Origin: Hypsibius dujardini
Lineage: Eukaryota; Tardigrada; Eutardigrada; Parachela; Hypsibiidae
Assembly: GCA_001579985.1 (NCBI GenBank)
Contig: LRSR01007885.1
Span: 1 to 30,724, forward strand
Reading direction: 5' to 3'
DNA length: 30,724 nucleotides
The translations under genes and the position numbers were made by a program. The notes under the pieces were generated by a model, which worked only from the letters and a program-made list of their open reading frames with translations, had not been told where the DNA came from and ran no database searches. This document shows, piece by piece, positions 11,885 through 21,939 of the stretch. Position 1 is the first letter of the stretch. Every line of letters starts with the position of its first letter.

Positions 11885-14675
11885 TTCTGTCTTTCTGTAT
11901 GTATGTACGTCTGCCTGCCTGTTTCTTAATTTCTATACTGCCGGTCTGCTTTTGATCGTTTGTCTGTTTGCATGTTTCACTCTCTGGCTCTGACTAATCA
12001 ATCCCATCACGGCTCATGATGTTTCATTTTCGCAGGTCTTTCAATGTGCACCAGACACCCAAGGCATGCAGACCATCGAAGCACTGTCTGCTTTACGCGC
12101 AACCATCCAGTGCGAGCAGCCCACATCGGATCTCTACCTGTAAGTGCACATTTATTTTGAGTCATCATCCACCTCCCAACACGCCACAGTCATCCTCAGG
12201 CGCGTGACGTCTCACAACGGATATCCGTTTTCTCTGTCTGCCTGGCGGAGAGGGAGAATTTTCAAATTGTGTATCATGTTTTGCAGTCAATTTAATAGTG
12301 AGAACTTGCCAATGTGCCCCTTCAGTTATTGCTAATTTAATGTAATTATTGTGTTTAAATTTAAATATAACATTAAATAAATGTATTTTTGTTCCAGTGA
12401 TGACTTCAAATTTGCGTCAAATAAAACAGAATTTAAAATTAAAGTATTAACTACATTATCACGTTAAGATTTGTTAGAAAAAGAAAAGATTAAGTAAAGA
12501 ATATTTTCAGAAGCCGCATTTTTTAACTTTTTAATATTTAGATAATTTAATGAACAAAACTACTTGCAGTTTCCGGGGAAGGCTGTTGATGCACACGGAG
12601 GATGAGGCCAGTCGGCCTCCCGCTCGCGTGATCAGCCTAAACCAGCAGAATCTCCTGCTGAACGGGGCTCGTCTGAAGAATACCCGATTCATCTACGGCT
12701 GTGCCGTCTATACGGGTCAACAGACGAAGATGGCGCTCAACTCGGTCTACCAGTCCAAGAACAAGTGGAGCACAATTGAGAAGGGCATGAACAAGTTTCT
12801 TGCCTTCTTCCTGCTCGTCCTCTTGCTGGAAGTTGGAGTGTGCACGGGATTAAAGTACTGGCTGGCATCGCGGCCCGGCGGGCATCCATGGTACAATCCA
12901 GACGCCAACGGATCCGGTGCTACTGTAAGCCGCCTCTCCAAGTTAAATGGTTCCTTATATAGGCGAAGAAATACGAGACGGAAGTTGGTGTCGCAGACAC
13001 ATCATAATGAATGGCAATTAAGTTGATGCGCACAGGCAGGCCGACAGACATGCAGGCAGACGGATAGGCACACAGTCAGACAGCCAGACAGGCATACGCA
13101 GATACAGGCAGACAGACAGACAGACGGACAGACAGGCAGTCAGACAGTTAGCAAGATATATAGATACATATGCATAGAGAACCATACAGACAGACAAACA
13201 GGCTGATAGGCAGGCAAGTGGGCAGACAGATAGACAGACAGACAAACAGGCTGATGGGCAGGCAAGCGGGCAGACAGATAGACAAACAGACAGACAGACT
13301 GATAGGCAGGCAAGCGGGCAAACAGAAGACAAACAGACAGACCGACCGAGTGGTTTACCTTTTCAGGTAAACATCTCGATATTGGTAATAATTTTTGATT
13401 GAAACTTTTAGGCTCAGATGGTGGTGCAAGATCTTTTTGCGTTCTTGGTGCTCTTCAACTACATCATTCCGATCTCGCTTTACGTTACCATCGAGATGCA
13501 GAAGTTTCTAGGCGCACGATTTCTCGCCTGGGACGGCGATCTCTACGATAAAGAACGCAACCTACCGTGCAAAGTCAATTCGTCCGACTTGAACGAAGAA
13601 CTCGGACAGGTGCTTGGTCCTCTTCTCTACTTTGTCTGCCTGTAAAATAGGATTTAATTCTTTCATTTTTACAGGTGGAATACCTGTTCTCTGATAAGAC
13701 CGGTACGCGAGATACTTCACAACAAATAATTAATATCAACTTTTTTATTTTTTAGTCATCAATTTTTTCGTAATTCAATAAAAAATACAGTTAAATGTTA
13801 TGCGAAGTTTTTTTTAACATTTTTTTATTATTATGTTTAAATTTACTAATACAAGCTTTAACTCTCACAAAACATAAATACAAATAAATGGCTCGTATCG
13901 TTTAATTTAATTTAAATGCCGGTAAAATGTAATGAGGCTTGTAATTGAGTGGCTTGTGGTTTTTTGCAGGTACGCTGACGGAGAACGACATGATTTTCCG
14001 GAAGTGCGCGGTGGGCAATCGCCGGTTCGCCGACGTGAACGACCGTCTCTTTGAGATACTCGACGGCGGAGCGACACATCACGTTCAGGTTGACTTGTCC
14101 GAGGTAAGCATACGGCCACTAATAGTGCTGTAGTACCGCTACACAGACCGCCTTCCTCGGTCGCAGCATACAGCACAGGGTGTTCTTGTGTAAGCTCACC
14201 CGTCCGAACAGTGGGTCTTTAAATGTTAATGGCCGTGAGGCAGGTTTCCGAAAACGCGAGGCAGACAGAGCGACGGAGACCTGCTTATTTGTCTCACACA
14301 TACGCTTACACGTGTGTAAAAGTTTTAACGATGTTTCTGGACTTTATTATGCCAGAGTTTTATTACGTGAACTCGAAATATGAAAGTAAACATACATTTT
14401 GAGGTCAGGGAAGTAGTTTGGCAAATGGCGTAAAGTCGGCAGAATGTGGGTTTTTGTTGTCTGTTCCTAGGTTTGTCAGTTTGTCTGTCTGTCTGTCTGC
14501 CTGTCTATCTGGTCTGTTGTATGTTTGTTTTTCTGTTTGTCTGTCTGCCCGTCTGTCTTGCAGTCTGTCAGCCTGCTTGCCTGTCTGCCACGATGTTTCT
14601 TTATCTTCCTGGCTCTCGCTTTCTGCATCGGTCTGTTTGACTGTGAACCTGTCTGTCTGTCTGTCTGTCTGTCTG

Positions 14676-14726
<51 letters not shown>

Positions 14727-16891
14727 GTAAAGGTCTCTCTGAATATATTTCTGCCTGTCGGTCTATGAACATACGCTTAGCGTCCTCTGACTGCATAGTG
14801 AGGGTCTGCATATGCGCTTGTTTCTTGAATAGTATGCCTGCATGGATGTCTGTGTGATTACGAATCTGCGAGGCTGTCTCAATCAAATCTTTGCGCTTTT
14901 TTATGACTTACCCCTTTTTTGTAGCCGGATATGAGCGCTTTCATCCTTCTCCTGGTATTATGCCACACCGTGGCGATCAACGAGCCGTCCCTCCTGAATG
15001 TCGCCTTGGATATGGGCCTAAAAAATAAAGGTCGGAGGAAAGGACGGAGTTTTTCGGATGAGTCGATGCGCCTGCGGCAGTTGAAAGGGGAGGTCCTCTA
15101 CGAGGGTGCTTCACCGGATGAGACAGCTTTGGTTTCGGCTTGCCGGCGGTATGGTGTGGTTTATCAGGCCAATCGCGACAACTGCTACGTCATTTCTTAC
15201 CTCGGGCATGAAATGACATTTCCCATCCTCAAAGTTCTGGAATTTGACGCCGATCGCAAAAGAATGAGCATCGTGGTACGTGACTGTCTGCCTGACTACC
15301 TGTTTATATGTCTGTCTATCTCTGTGTCTGTTCATCGGCTTTTCTGTATGTCTGGTATTTCTGTCTGTCTGTTTGTCTGTCTGTCTACATATCTATATAT
15401 TTGATTATTTGACTGTATGTAGGTCTTGTCTGTCTGTCTGTCTGTCAGTTTGTCTGTCTGTCCATCTGCATATCTGTTTGTTTGTCTGCCTGCCTGCCTG
15501 CCTGCCTACACATCTATATGTTTGTCTGTCTGACTGTCTGTTTATCTCGTTCTCCATGTCTGAACACTGTCTTTTTCAGGTAAGGACGAGTGATGACTGT
15601 GTGACTATCTACGTAAAAGGCGCCGAGACCGCCATTCTTCCACGCTGCACTGTCGGCAATATCGACGCCATGCAGGCATCTGTGGACGCCTTCGCCCAGG
15701 AAGGCCTGCGCACGTTGGTGATGGCCGAACGGAAGCTCACTAATGAGCAGTGGATCGCCTCAATGGCCGAATTAAGCGAGGCCAACAACTTCCTGGTGGA
15801 CCGGGAGAAGAAGGTCCGAGAGGTACATGACTATCTGGAGAACAATTTAACACTGCTGGGCGCCACTGGAGTGGAGGACCGGCTTCAGGACGGAGTTGCG
15901 GAGACCCTGGAGAGTCTGCGGATTGCTGGAGTGAAGACGTGGATTCTGACTGGTGATAAGCAGGAGACTGCGGTCAACGTCAGCTACTCCTGCGGTCATT
16001 TCAAGAAAAGCATGCAGGTGGGTGTCACACAGGCGGTCAGACAGAATCAGGCAAATTGAGACAAAGACAAGCATAGAGACAAAGACAGAGAAAGTAAGGA
16101 AACAGACAGATAGACTGCCTGATTGACAGACAGGCAGACAGACAAACAAACCGACAGACAGACAGTCAGTCAGTCAGGCAGATGACTGACATGCAGACAC
16201 ACAGACAGCCGTACGAGTTCTTGTTTCTCTTTCAGGCATTTCACTTGACAAAGTGCGGTGACGTAAGCACCTGCGAGACCCTCCTCCAGACCATGCACCA
16301 GACCATCAACCACGAGGCAGACAAGCAGTACTGTTTCACCGTCGACGGACCCAGCCTGAAGATTGCCTTTGAACACCATCCCGGCCTCCTGCAGAAAGTA
16401 TGTCTAGCCTGTGTAGCAGTTCTGGGCTGTCGGATGTCTCCAATCCAGAAGGCGCTCATCGTCAAGATGATCAAAGATTCACCGGACCGACCCATCACGG
16501 CGGCGATTGGCGACGGGGCTAATGATGTCAGTATGATCCAGGCAGCACACGTGGGGCTGGGGATATTTGGAAAGGAAGGCAGACAGGCAGCGCGTGCCGC
16601 GGACTTTTCGTTCGGCCGGTTTCGCATGGTGATGAAGATTTTTCTGGTGCATGGACACTGGTACTACCATCGCGTGTCTACGTTGGTGCAATATTTCTTT
16701 TATAAGGTAAGGCCTATTGGCGACTAATGTCTGAATGCCTAGAACTCTCATTCTGCTGCCCGAATGTTTCTATAACGCCTCATGCGTTCGTTTATTACGT
16801 TTATTGCGTCTGTTTATTACCTGCCTACCTGCCTGCCTGCATGTGCGCCTCTTTGTCAGTCTGCATGGCTCTTTATCTGTCTGTCTGTTTG

Positions 16892-16983
<92 letters not shown>

Positions 16984-18338
16984 TGCCCCTCTGACTGGCT
17001 GCCGGTTGGTCTGCCTTTCCGTATCTTTGTCTGCCTGTCTTCCCGACTTTTTCGCTGTCTGTTTGTTATTAGCTTTGTCTATTTGTCTGATTGTCTGTTT
17101 GTATTCTGTATGTATATCTTTGCTGTTAATTTACGCCTATCCATAATAACGCTTAACTTTATTAATAGAACGTTGCTTTCATCACGGCTCAAGTCTTCTT
17201 TTCCTTCTTCACGGCATTCTCCGCCCAGACCGTTTTTGATGGCGCCTACCTCACGCTCTACAACATTGTCTTCACCTCGCTACCCATTCTGGCATTTGGG
17301 CTGTTCGAACAAGACCTCAGTGCGAGAGCTCTCCTGGCTCAGCCGCATCTCTACAGGTACGCAACCCTGACATTTGACCGTGGAGGCAGGTATGGTGCTT
17401 TGATTGCCTCATTTGTGTCTTGTTCTTTTTAGCTATAACAAGAAGAACGCAAAGCTCTCCATCAAGGAGTTTGTCAAGTGGATGATTCTGTCCGTCTGGC
17501 ATACGCTCGTCTTCTTTTTCGGCTTCTACTTTCTCATGGCTCCCAACGGAGTGATGAGTCAGGATGGGAAGACGTACGACATGTGGACATTTGGGACAGC
17601 CATTTTCACGACCGTAGTGGTCACTGTCAATCTCAAGGTAATAATATTGCGTATCACTGTTTTTGTCTACATGTCTGTTTATTTGACTGCCTGTCTTTTG
17701 TCTGTCTGCCCATTTGCCTGTTGGTCTCTATGTCTACGTTTCTATCTATATGTATGTCTGTGTCTGTCTGATTGTGTTTGTCTGCCCGTGTGCCTGGTTG
17801 TCTGTCTGACTGGCGGGCTGACTATCCATCTGTCTAGCTGTATGGTTGTCTGTCTATCTGACCATGTGCCTGCCTCTCTATCTGTGTGCTTGTGTTTGTC
17901 TGCCTGGCAATTTGACACACTGTTCGTTTTGCAGTTGTTGATTCTATCGCGGCACTGGAACGGTTTCCTGCTAGGCGCGCTGGCCATCAGTTTCGTGGCC
18001 TACGCCGGCCTCTCTGTGATATACAACGCCACTATATGGAAGGGTCTAGTCACGCCGGACATGTACTGGGTTTTTTTCATGGTCTTTGACAATCCCGCCA
18101 TGCCGCTGTGCATTCTGCTCCTCATTGTGGCGGCACTCCTGCCGGACCTTGCCCTGCAAGTGCTTGAGTCCTCAAGGCTGCGAGCCACTTACCTTAAGCA
18201 GATCTTTTCCTGTCGTCCAGATCGGGTAAGCAAAATAATAGGCACTCAGCCAGACAGATAATCAGACAAGTAGATATTCAATCCATATGGGCAGGCAGGC
18301 ACGCAGACAAGGAGACAGCAACAAGCAGACAGATAGGC

Positions 18339-18375
<37 letters not shown>

Positions 18376-18588
18376 GGCAGGCAGACAGGCAGGCAGATAG
18401 ACATTCAACCATACTTCACCCATTCAAATTGTCGTTCGTTCCTTCTGCAGAAGAAACGGTGGTTTCCCGCTGATCAAAGAAAGCCCTCCGTCGATGGTTC
18501 TGTCATGCGGGAGGTGGTCCCTACCCAGCCCTTCGGATTTCAAAACGGTAGTCTACACCACTCCGAGACGTCAGAGACGATCATCTGA
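8254..18588 (+). CDS. ATP11: phospholipid-transporting P4-ATPase, class VI (ATP11-like flippase), 5' exon missing
   Basis: Exons: 8254-8364, 8881-8970, 9456-9644, 10268-10396, 12036-12139, 12570-12924, 13412-13609, 13675-13702, 13970-14103, 14925-15275, 15580-16017, 16236-16706, 17169-17356, 17433-17637, 17935-18225, 18451-18588 (TGA). Phases agree at every junction and give 1139 residues, near the usual 1100-1200 of ATP11 proteins. P4-ATPases move aminophospholipids to the cytoplasmic leaflet, usually with a CDC50 subunit. Motifs in order, numbered from the first visible residue: [19 protein letters not shown] near the N terminus, actuator DGETNLK (167-173), membrane helix 4 [10 protein letters not shown] (about 346), phosphorylation site DKTGT (Asp399), KGAE, TGDK (687) and GDGAND (about 801). 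The wording throughout matches ATP11A/B/C rather than ATP8 or ATP10. The first exon starts at a good acceptor in phase 0, so about 10-15 N-terminal residues lie in an upstream exon I could not find. Nine introns hold CTGT/CTGC/CAGA tracts. Confidence 0.93.
8405..8600. repeat. CAGA/CAGG tetranucleotide tract, flippase intron 1
   Basis: Degenerate CAGA and GGCA units run across the first visible intron in the CAGA orientation on the + strand. They give spurious Gln/Arg-rich frames on + and SVCL-like frames on -. Confidence 0.85.
10454..10545. repeat. CTGT tetranucleotide tract, flippase intron 4 (first)
   Basis: About 13 uninterrupted TGTC units are followed by decayed copies with TGTT and TATC. 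It lies just downstream of the exon carrying DGETNLK. Looser CTGT/CTAT units continue to about 10630. Confidence 0.88.
11766..11915. repeat. CTGT tetranucleotide tract, flippase intron 4 (second)
   Basis: A second CTGT tract in the same 1.6-kb intron, in the same orientation, with interruptions (CTAT, CTTT). The core of perfect units lies around 11837-11878. Confidence 0.88.
13026..13348. repeat. CAGA/CAGG tract, flippase intron 6
   Basis: A degenerate CAGA/CAGG tract in the orientation opposite to the intron 4 tracts. A roughly 50-bp higher-order unit recurs at about 13198-13320 (CAAACAGGCTGAT(A/G)GGCAGG, followed by GGGCAGACAGATAGACA). Confidence 0.85.
14476..14730. repeat. CTGT tract, flippase intron 9
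   Basis: CTGT units, degenerate at first and then nearly pure at about 14650-14728. The tract fills the centre of the intron that follows the exon completing the DKTGT motif. Confidence 0.88.
15281..15550. repeat. CTGT/CTGC tract, flippase intron 10
   Basis: Degenerate CTGT units with a short CTGC block (about 15487-15507) occupy nearly the whole intron, starting within about 10 nt of the donor. Confidence 0.85.
16050..16205. repeat. CAGA tract, flippase intron 11
   Basis: CAGACAGA-type units fill this 218-nt intron in the orientation opposite to those of introns 10 and 12. Confidence 0.83.
16812..17110. repeat. CTGC/CTGT tract with a pure CCTG core, flippase intron 12
   Basis: The core at 16891-16982 is about 23 uninterrupted CCTG units, the purest and longest tetranucleotide run in the window. 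Degenerate CTGT/CTGC copies flank it on both sides. Confidence 0.92.
17660..17915. repeat. degenerate CTGT tract, flippase intron 14
   Basis: Strongly decayed CTGT/CTGC units fill the 297-nt intron. The intron happens to stay open in one frame, joining the two flanking exons into a 285-codon frame that should not be read as protein. Confidence 0.8.
18250..18408. repeat. CAGA/CAGG tract, flippase intron 15
   Basis: CAGA units (purest at about 18335-18375) in the last intron, in the orientation opposite to the intron 14 tract. Confidence 0.85.
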
Positions 18589-20109
18589 CCCGAAGGAACA
18601 CACACATTTCCGTCCGTTGTTGTACATTTCTGGCAAGATTCTTTTTCCGCTGGTCTTTTCACACGAGCGTCTTGTACTAATCGGGGTGGAGGAGACCAAA
18701 TCGTTGTTGCTGCCTGCTGTACGCGCGCTCTTTTTTTCCGTCTCAGGTGGATGCTCAAATCTAAGTCAGGATGCGAGATATAGAATATAGTATCTGTTTT
18801 TTTTTGCTGGTTTTCAGAGTTTTATACTTGTCGAGTTTTTCATGTTTTTGAGCGAAGAGTTTGGTGATAAGAGATCCATAGAAGTGGCCGAGAAAGAAAG
18901 CAATTTCTCTGGTATTACTGTTGCAATTTCAGGGTTAAATGCACCCGACACCCGAGTAAGTACGCGCGTACAACTTCAAAGTCTTGCTCATTTTTCCCAC
19001 TTCAAATCCATGGAGATATTCCTTCAGTCAGTCCACCTCATCCGCCACGTTGGCTTCGATCTACAGAATCATGTGAGCAACAAAACGAACGGAGTCAGCC
19101 GTTACGTGGCTTATTTACTTGGTTAACGCGTTTAAGCATTTGAGCATTTGTAAATTTATTAAAGAATCGATGAACATTTTCACTGTTTCCGCGGTTTAAA
19201 ACGAAGTCGCACGAATCGCTGCGCTGTTCCTTTTGCTGTTGTACCGTACGTAAACGACTCAGTTCGGTGGTACTCTGTCACGCAGAGATCGATAATTCCC
19301 ATAACTCACGACCGTAAACTCAGAACAATAACTGGATGATGTTAATCGACCCCAAAATGAATTTGGGATGGGTGTCCAAAAATAGAATTTAAATATATTA
19401 GGTTTGAAAACATATAATAATAAATAGTTGAAAAAATAATACGTAAATGAGGAAGATAAAGATAATGTAGAAAATAATATAATATAAATATAATATTTAA
19501 AAAATTCAAAAATAAATACAAATATACGAAAAAATATTAAAATATTAAATAAAATATAGTTGAAAAATAAGAAATAAAAAATAAAATAAAAACAATTATT
19601 TAAACAAAATATAAAATGTAGTTTGAAAGGTTCCGCAGGTAAAACGGTTCCACCATACTGGAACTGCTAAATGGTCAGTAAAAGGACTCAAAGAGGCGGC
19701 TATAAATGAAGCACCCTCCTCGTACAGTATCGCGCACCATAGGGAAAAGGCTGGGCTATACCACGAAGGTTTGGAGGCACGATTCCAGGCAGAGCAAGAC
19801 CCATGTATGCAGTGCACTAGAGAACCTAAAGCACTACCACGGTGCACGTCTTTGATGCTCATTCACAGACTTGTTTTTTATTATTTGTTTGGCATAAACA
19901 ATCCATTTCCAGAGAATGAATCTTAAATTCAGCGCCTTGTTTGTCTTGTAAGGTAGTCCTCAGTTAGGAATTGAGAGCTGAGAAAACCTTAACTCCAGTA
20001 TGCCCCCCATTCGGATCGTATCACTGTCAACCAATCAAGCAATCTTTGGAAGGACCTTGTAACTGTCAAGTTTTCATGCATCTCGATTGATCAACTACAC
20101 ACACGAGAA
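18589..20109. other. convergent intergenic / 3' untranslated region with an AT-rich core
   Basis: This stretch lies between the + strand flippase stop and the - strand folate-receptor-like stop. The frame at 18842-19126 has no recognised domain and probably lies in the 3' untranslated region. An ATTAAA at 19158-19163 and an AATAAA at 19419-19424 are candidate + strand poly(A) signals. From about 19385 to 19615 the sequence is almost only A and T. The reverse complement of TTTATT at 19877-19882 is a candidate poly(A) signal for the - strand gene. Confidence 0.45.
19385..19615. repeat. A/T-rich low-complexity block
   Basis: Dominated by AATA, TAAA and AATAAAATA-like words on the + strand, with very few G or C. 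It lies in the spacer between the convergent genes and could be the decayed tail of a retroposed element. Confidence 0.6.
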
Positions 20110-20496
20110 CTATGTTCTCAAGCTTGACCACACATGTAAGGCAACAAGGGGAACAAGCACAATCATGAATATTGAATCGCTTCTCAGTCGGGTTTGTCCA
20201 CTGAATGGTAACGGGTCAAATTTGTAGCAGTCCTTTTCACCGTCCACCACGTCGAAAAAGTTATCTTTACAGAATCCCCCGTCTAGCAGTGTCTTGTCCA
20301 CGAAGATGTCTCGAATCATCCGGTCCTCGTACCATGCGTCCGCGCAGTGCTCGTAGATTGAGTCGCAAAAGGACCGGCAAATAGTCGCTTTGGAATTCCT
20401 ATAAAACAGTTAAGAATTGAGATAATCGACTAGTGAGCTAACAGTCAAGCGAGCTAAACCGGCAAAAGCCACAGTAAGGCATGCATACATACATGT

Positions 20497-20538
<42 letters not shown>

Positions 20539-20956
20539 CGACGGACGGACAGACAGACACTCTAACGAACAGGCAGGCAGACATACATATTAGGATTTCT
20601 TACTCTCGAAACCAGATTTCTTGGTCAGGGCTGCAAAAATAGCACATCAAATAGCTCAATCTATCCTCACACTCCTTGGTTGCACCAAATAACTTGAACA
20701 TGTCCGAGAAAACACTAGTGACTTCCGTCCGCTTGCAGCAAGCATTCGCACTGAACCATGAACAATTAGCCAAATTGGCCTCCGGTGCGGACATCCGATT
20801 GGGTTTATTCTTATTGTTGTCGTCGTCGAGGCCGTATCCGTAGTACGGGCACTTCTGGCTGCCTCCCATCACGACGGAAACCCGCAGCAAGACGATACAC
20901 AGACAAATGAAAATGAAAAACGGTGAAGCAAAAGTGAGTCGGGAAGACGGCGTCAT
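20110..20956 (-). CDS. folate-receptor-like cysteine-rich protein, secreted or GPI-anchored
   Basis: There are two - strand exons, 20956-20604 and 20398-20110, joined in phase 2 across GT-AG borders (213 aa). The N terminus has a signal peptide (FFIFICLCIVLL). The mature part has 12 cysteines and the folate-receptor-family signature: W..NACC (in SWFSANACCKRTE), then C...LSYLMCYFCSPD, then TICRSFCDSIYEHCADAWYE. In vertebrate folate receptors the equivalent blocks are NACC and the CSPN region. One N-glycosylation sequon (NCS) is visible. The C terminus ends in a hydrophobic stretch (IFMIVLVPLVALHVW) and a short tail, which suits a GPI-attachment signal or a single membrane anchor. Folate binding itself cannot be claimed, because family members such as riboflavin-binding protein and Juno bind other partners. 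The intron carries an ACAG tract. The gene is convergent with the flippase. Confidence 0.82.
20497..20580. repeat. ACAG tract in the folate-receptor-like gene intron
   Basis: About ten ACAG units plus degenerate copies lie in the 205-nt intron. Read on the gene's own (-) strand this is the CTGT orientation. Confidence 0.85.
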
Positions 20957-21939
20957 TTTATTAACAGACTAGCATCAGTCGAGCACAAATATACTTTAAA
21001 TCGCGATTAACCTAAAGTGATCTAAACTTTATTTCCTTCACATAACCACGTTTGGGAGTGATGAGCATGACCCAAATCAAATCTGTGGTATATCCAGCAG
21101 CGTGTAGATGTCTCACCAAAAAAATCAATCATTTTTGGGTCCCGCGCCTCGGCTCCCCGTGGCAGGCCAAGCCGGCACAGGGAAGGGGAACAAAATGTGC
21201 GGCACTGCCAATCGATCTCTACGCTCATACGCCTTTACAAAGTATCGACCAAGTACCGCGTAGCTCATACTTCTTACCCCATTCCTGCTTCGATCGTTGT
21301 CGCCACATAACGTGTCACGATGGCATTGCCTGCTTTGGTATTTAGGAATTGCCGGGACTCACTTTAGGCAATCGAGCAGCTGTATGATTGCGGTGAAGCG
21401 GGACATCACAGTGCAAACTTTAATTAACAGACGGTAGAAAAATTGGAGCTGTCGAATGGGAACCCGAGCAATGTTTCATTTCATTTTTGACAGGGATTGT
21501 CCCCCCCCCAACATCAAGTTCCCCCCACAAATTTGTGTTTGAATTAAAAGTCTTTTCCTCAATTTTTTTACCCTCCCCCCCGGGACCCCCAGCAACTTTT
21601 CTCATTCGAGTTTGGAATACCGCGTGGCATTTTTTGAACTCATTTTCCAACAAAAATTGTGGAGGGGAGCCCTTCTCGAAGAGTCCCTTATACCTTTAAG
21701 CTAGGTAATAATAAATATTAGGTTACATGCACAGGCAATACTGCAAGTTCTCGATTGTCGATCCTCATACCGATACTACAGGTGGCTAGAAAATGTCTAG
21801 AAAGCCATTATAGCCTCTTGAGGCTTTCAAAAATTTATTGAACTTAGGAGTTTGGCACAAAATGATCCGTCTATCGACTCCGAGGACTGTATTGGTCCCA
21901 ATCTGGAGCAAAAGGCTAAAAAGACTTTTTCATCCGCTC
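20957..21939. other. non-coding spacer between two minus-strand genes
   Basis: No exon is supported. The stretch holds C runs near 21500 and 21577. The short frames at 21052-21345 and 21487-21699 match nothing I recognise. Confidence 0.4.

Noticed and set aside
17404-18261. 285-codon frame joining two flippase exons
   Set aside because: The middle part is the CTGT-filled intron 17638-17934, which has clean GT and AG borders. The two exons are real, the joined protein is not.
18842-19126. 94-codon frame after the flippase stop
   Set aside because: It has no domain or splice support. The flippase already ends with a plausible C terminus at 18588, so this is most likely 3' untranslated sequence.
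19596-19862. 88-codon minus-strand frame (MSIKDVHRGSALG...)
   Set aside because: No family is recognised and there are no convincing splice or start signals. It lies downstream of the folate-receptor-like stop next to an AT-rich block.
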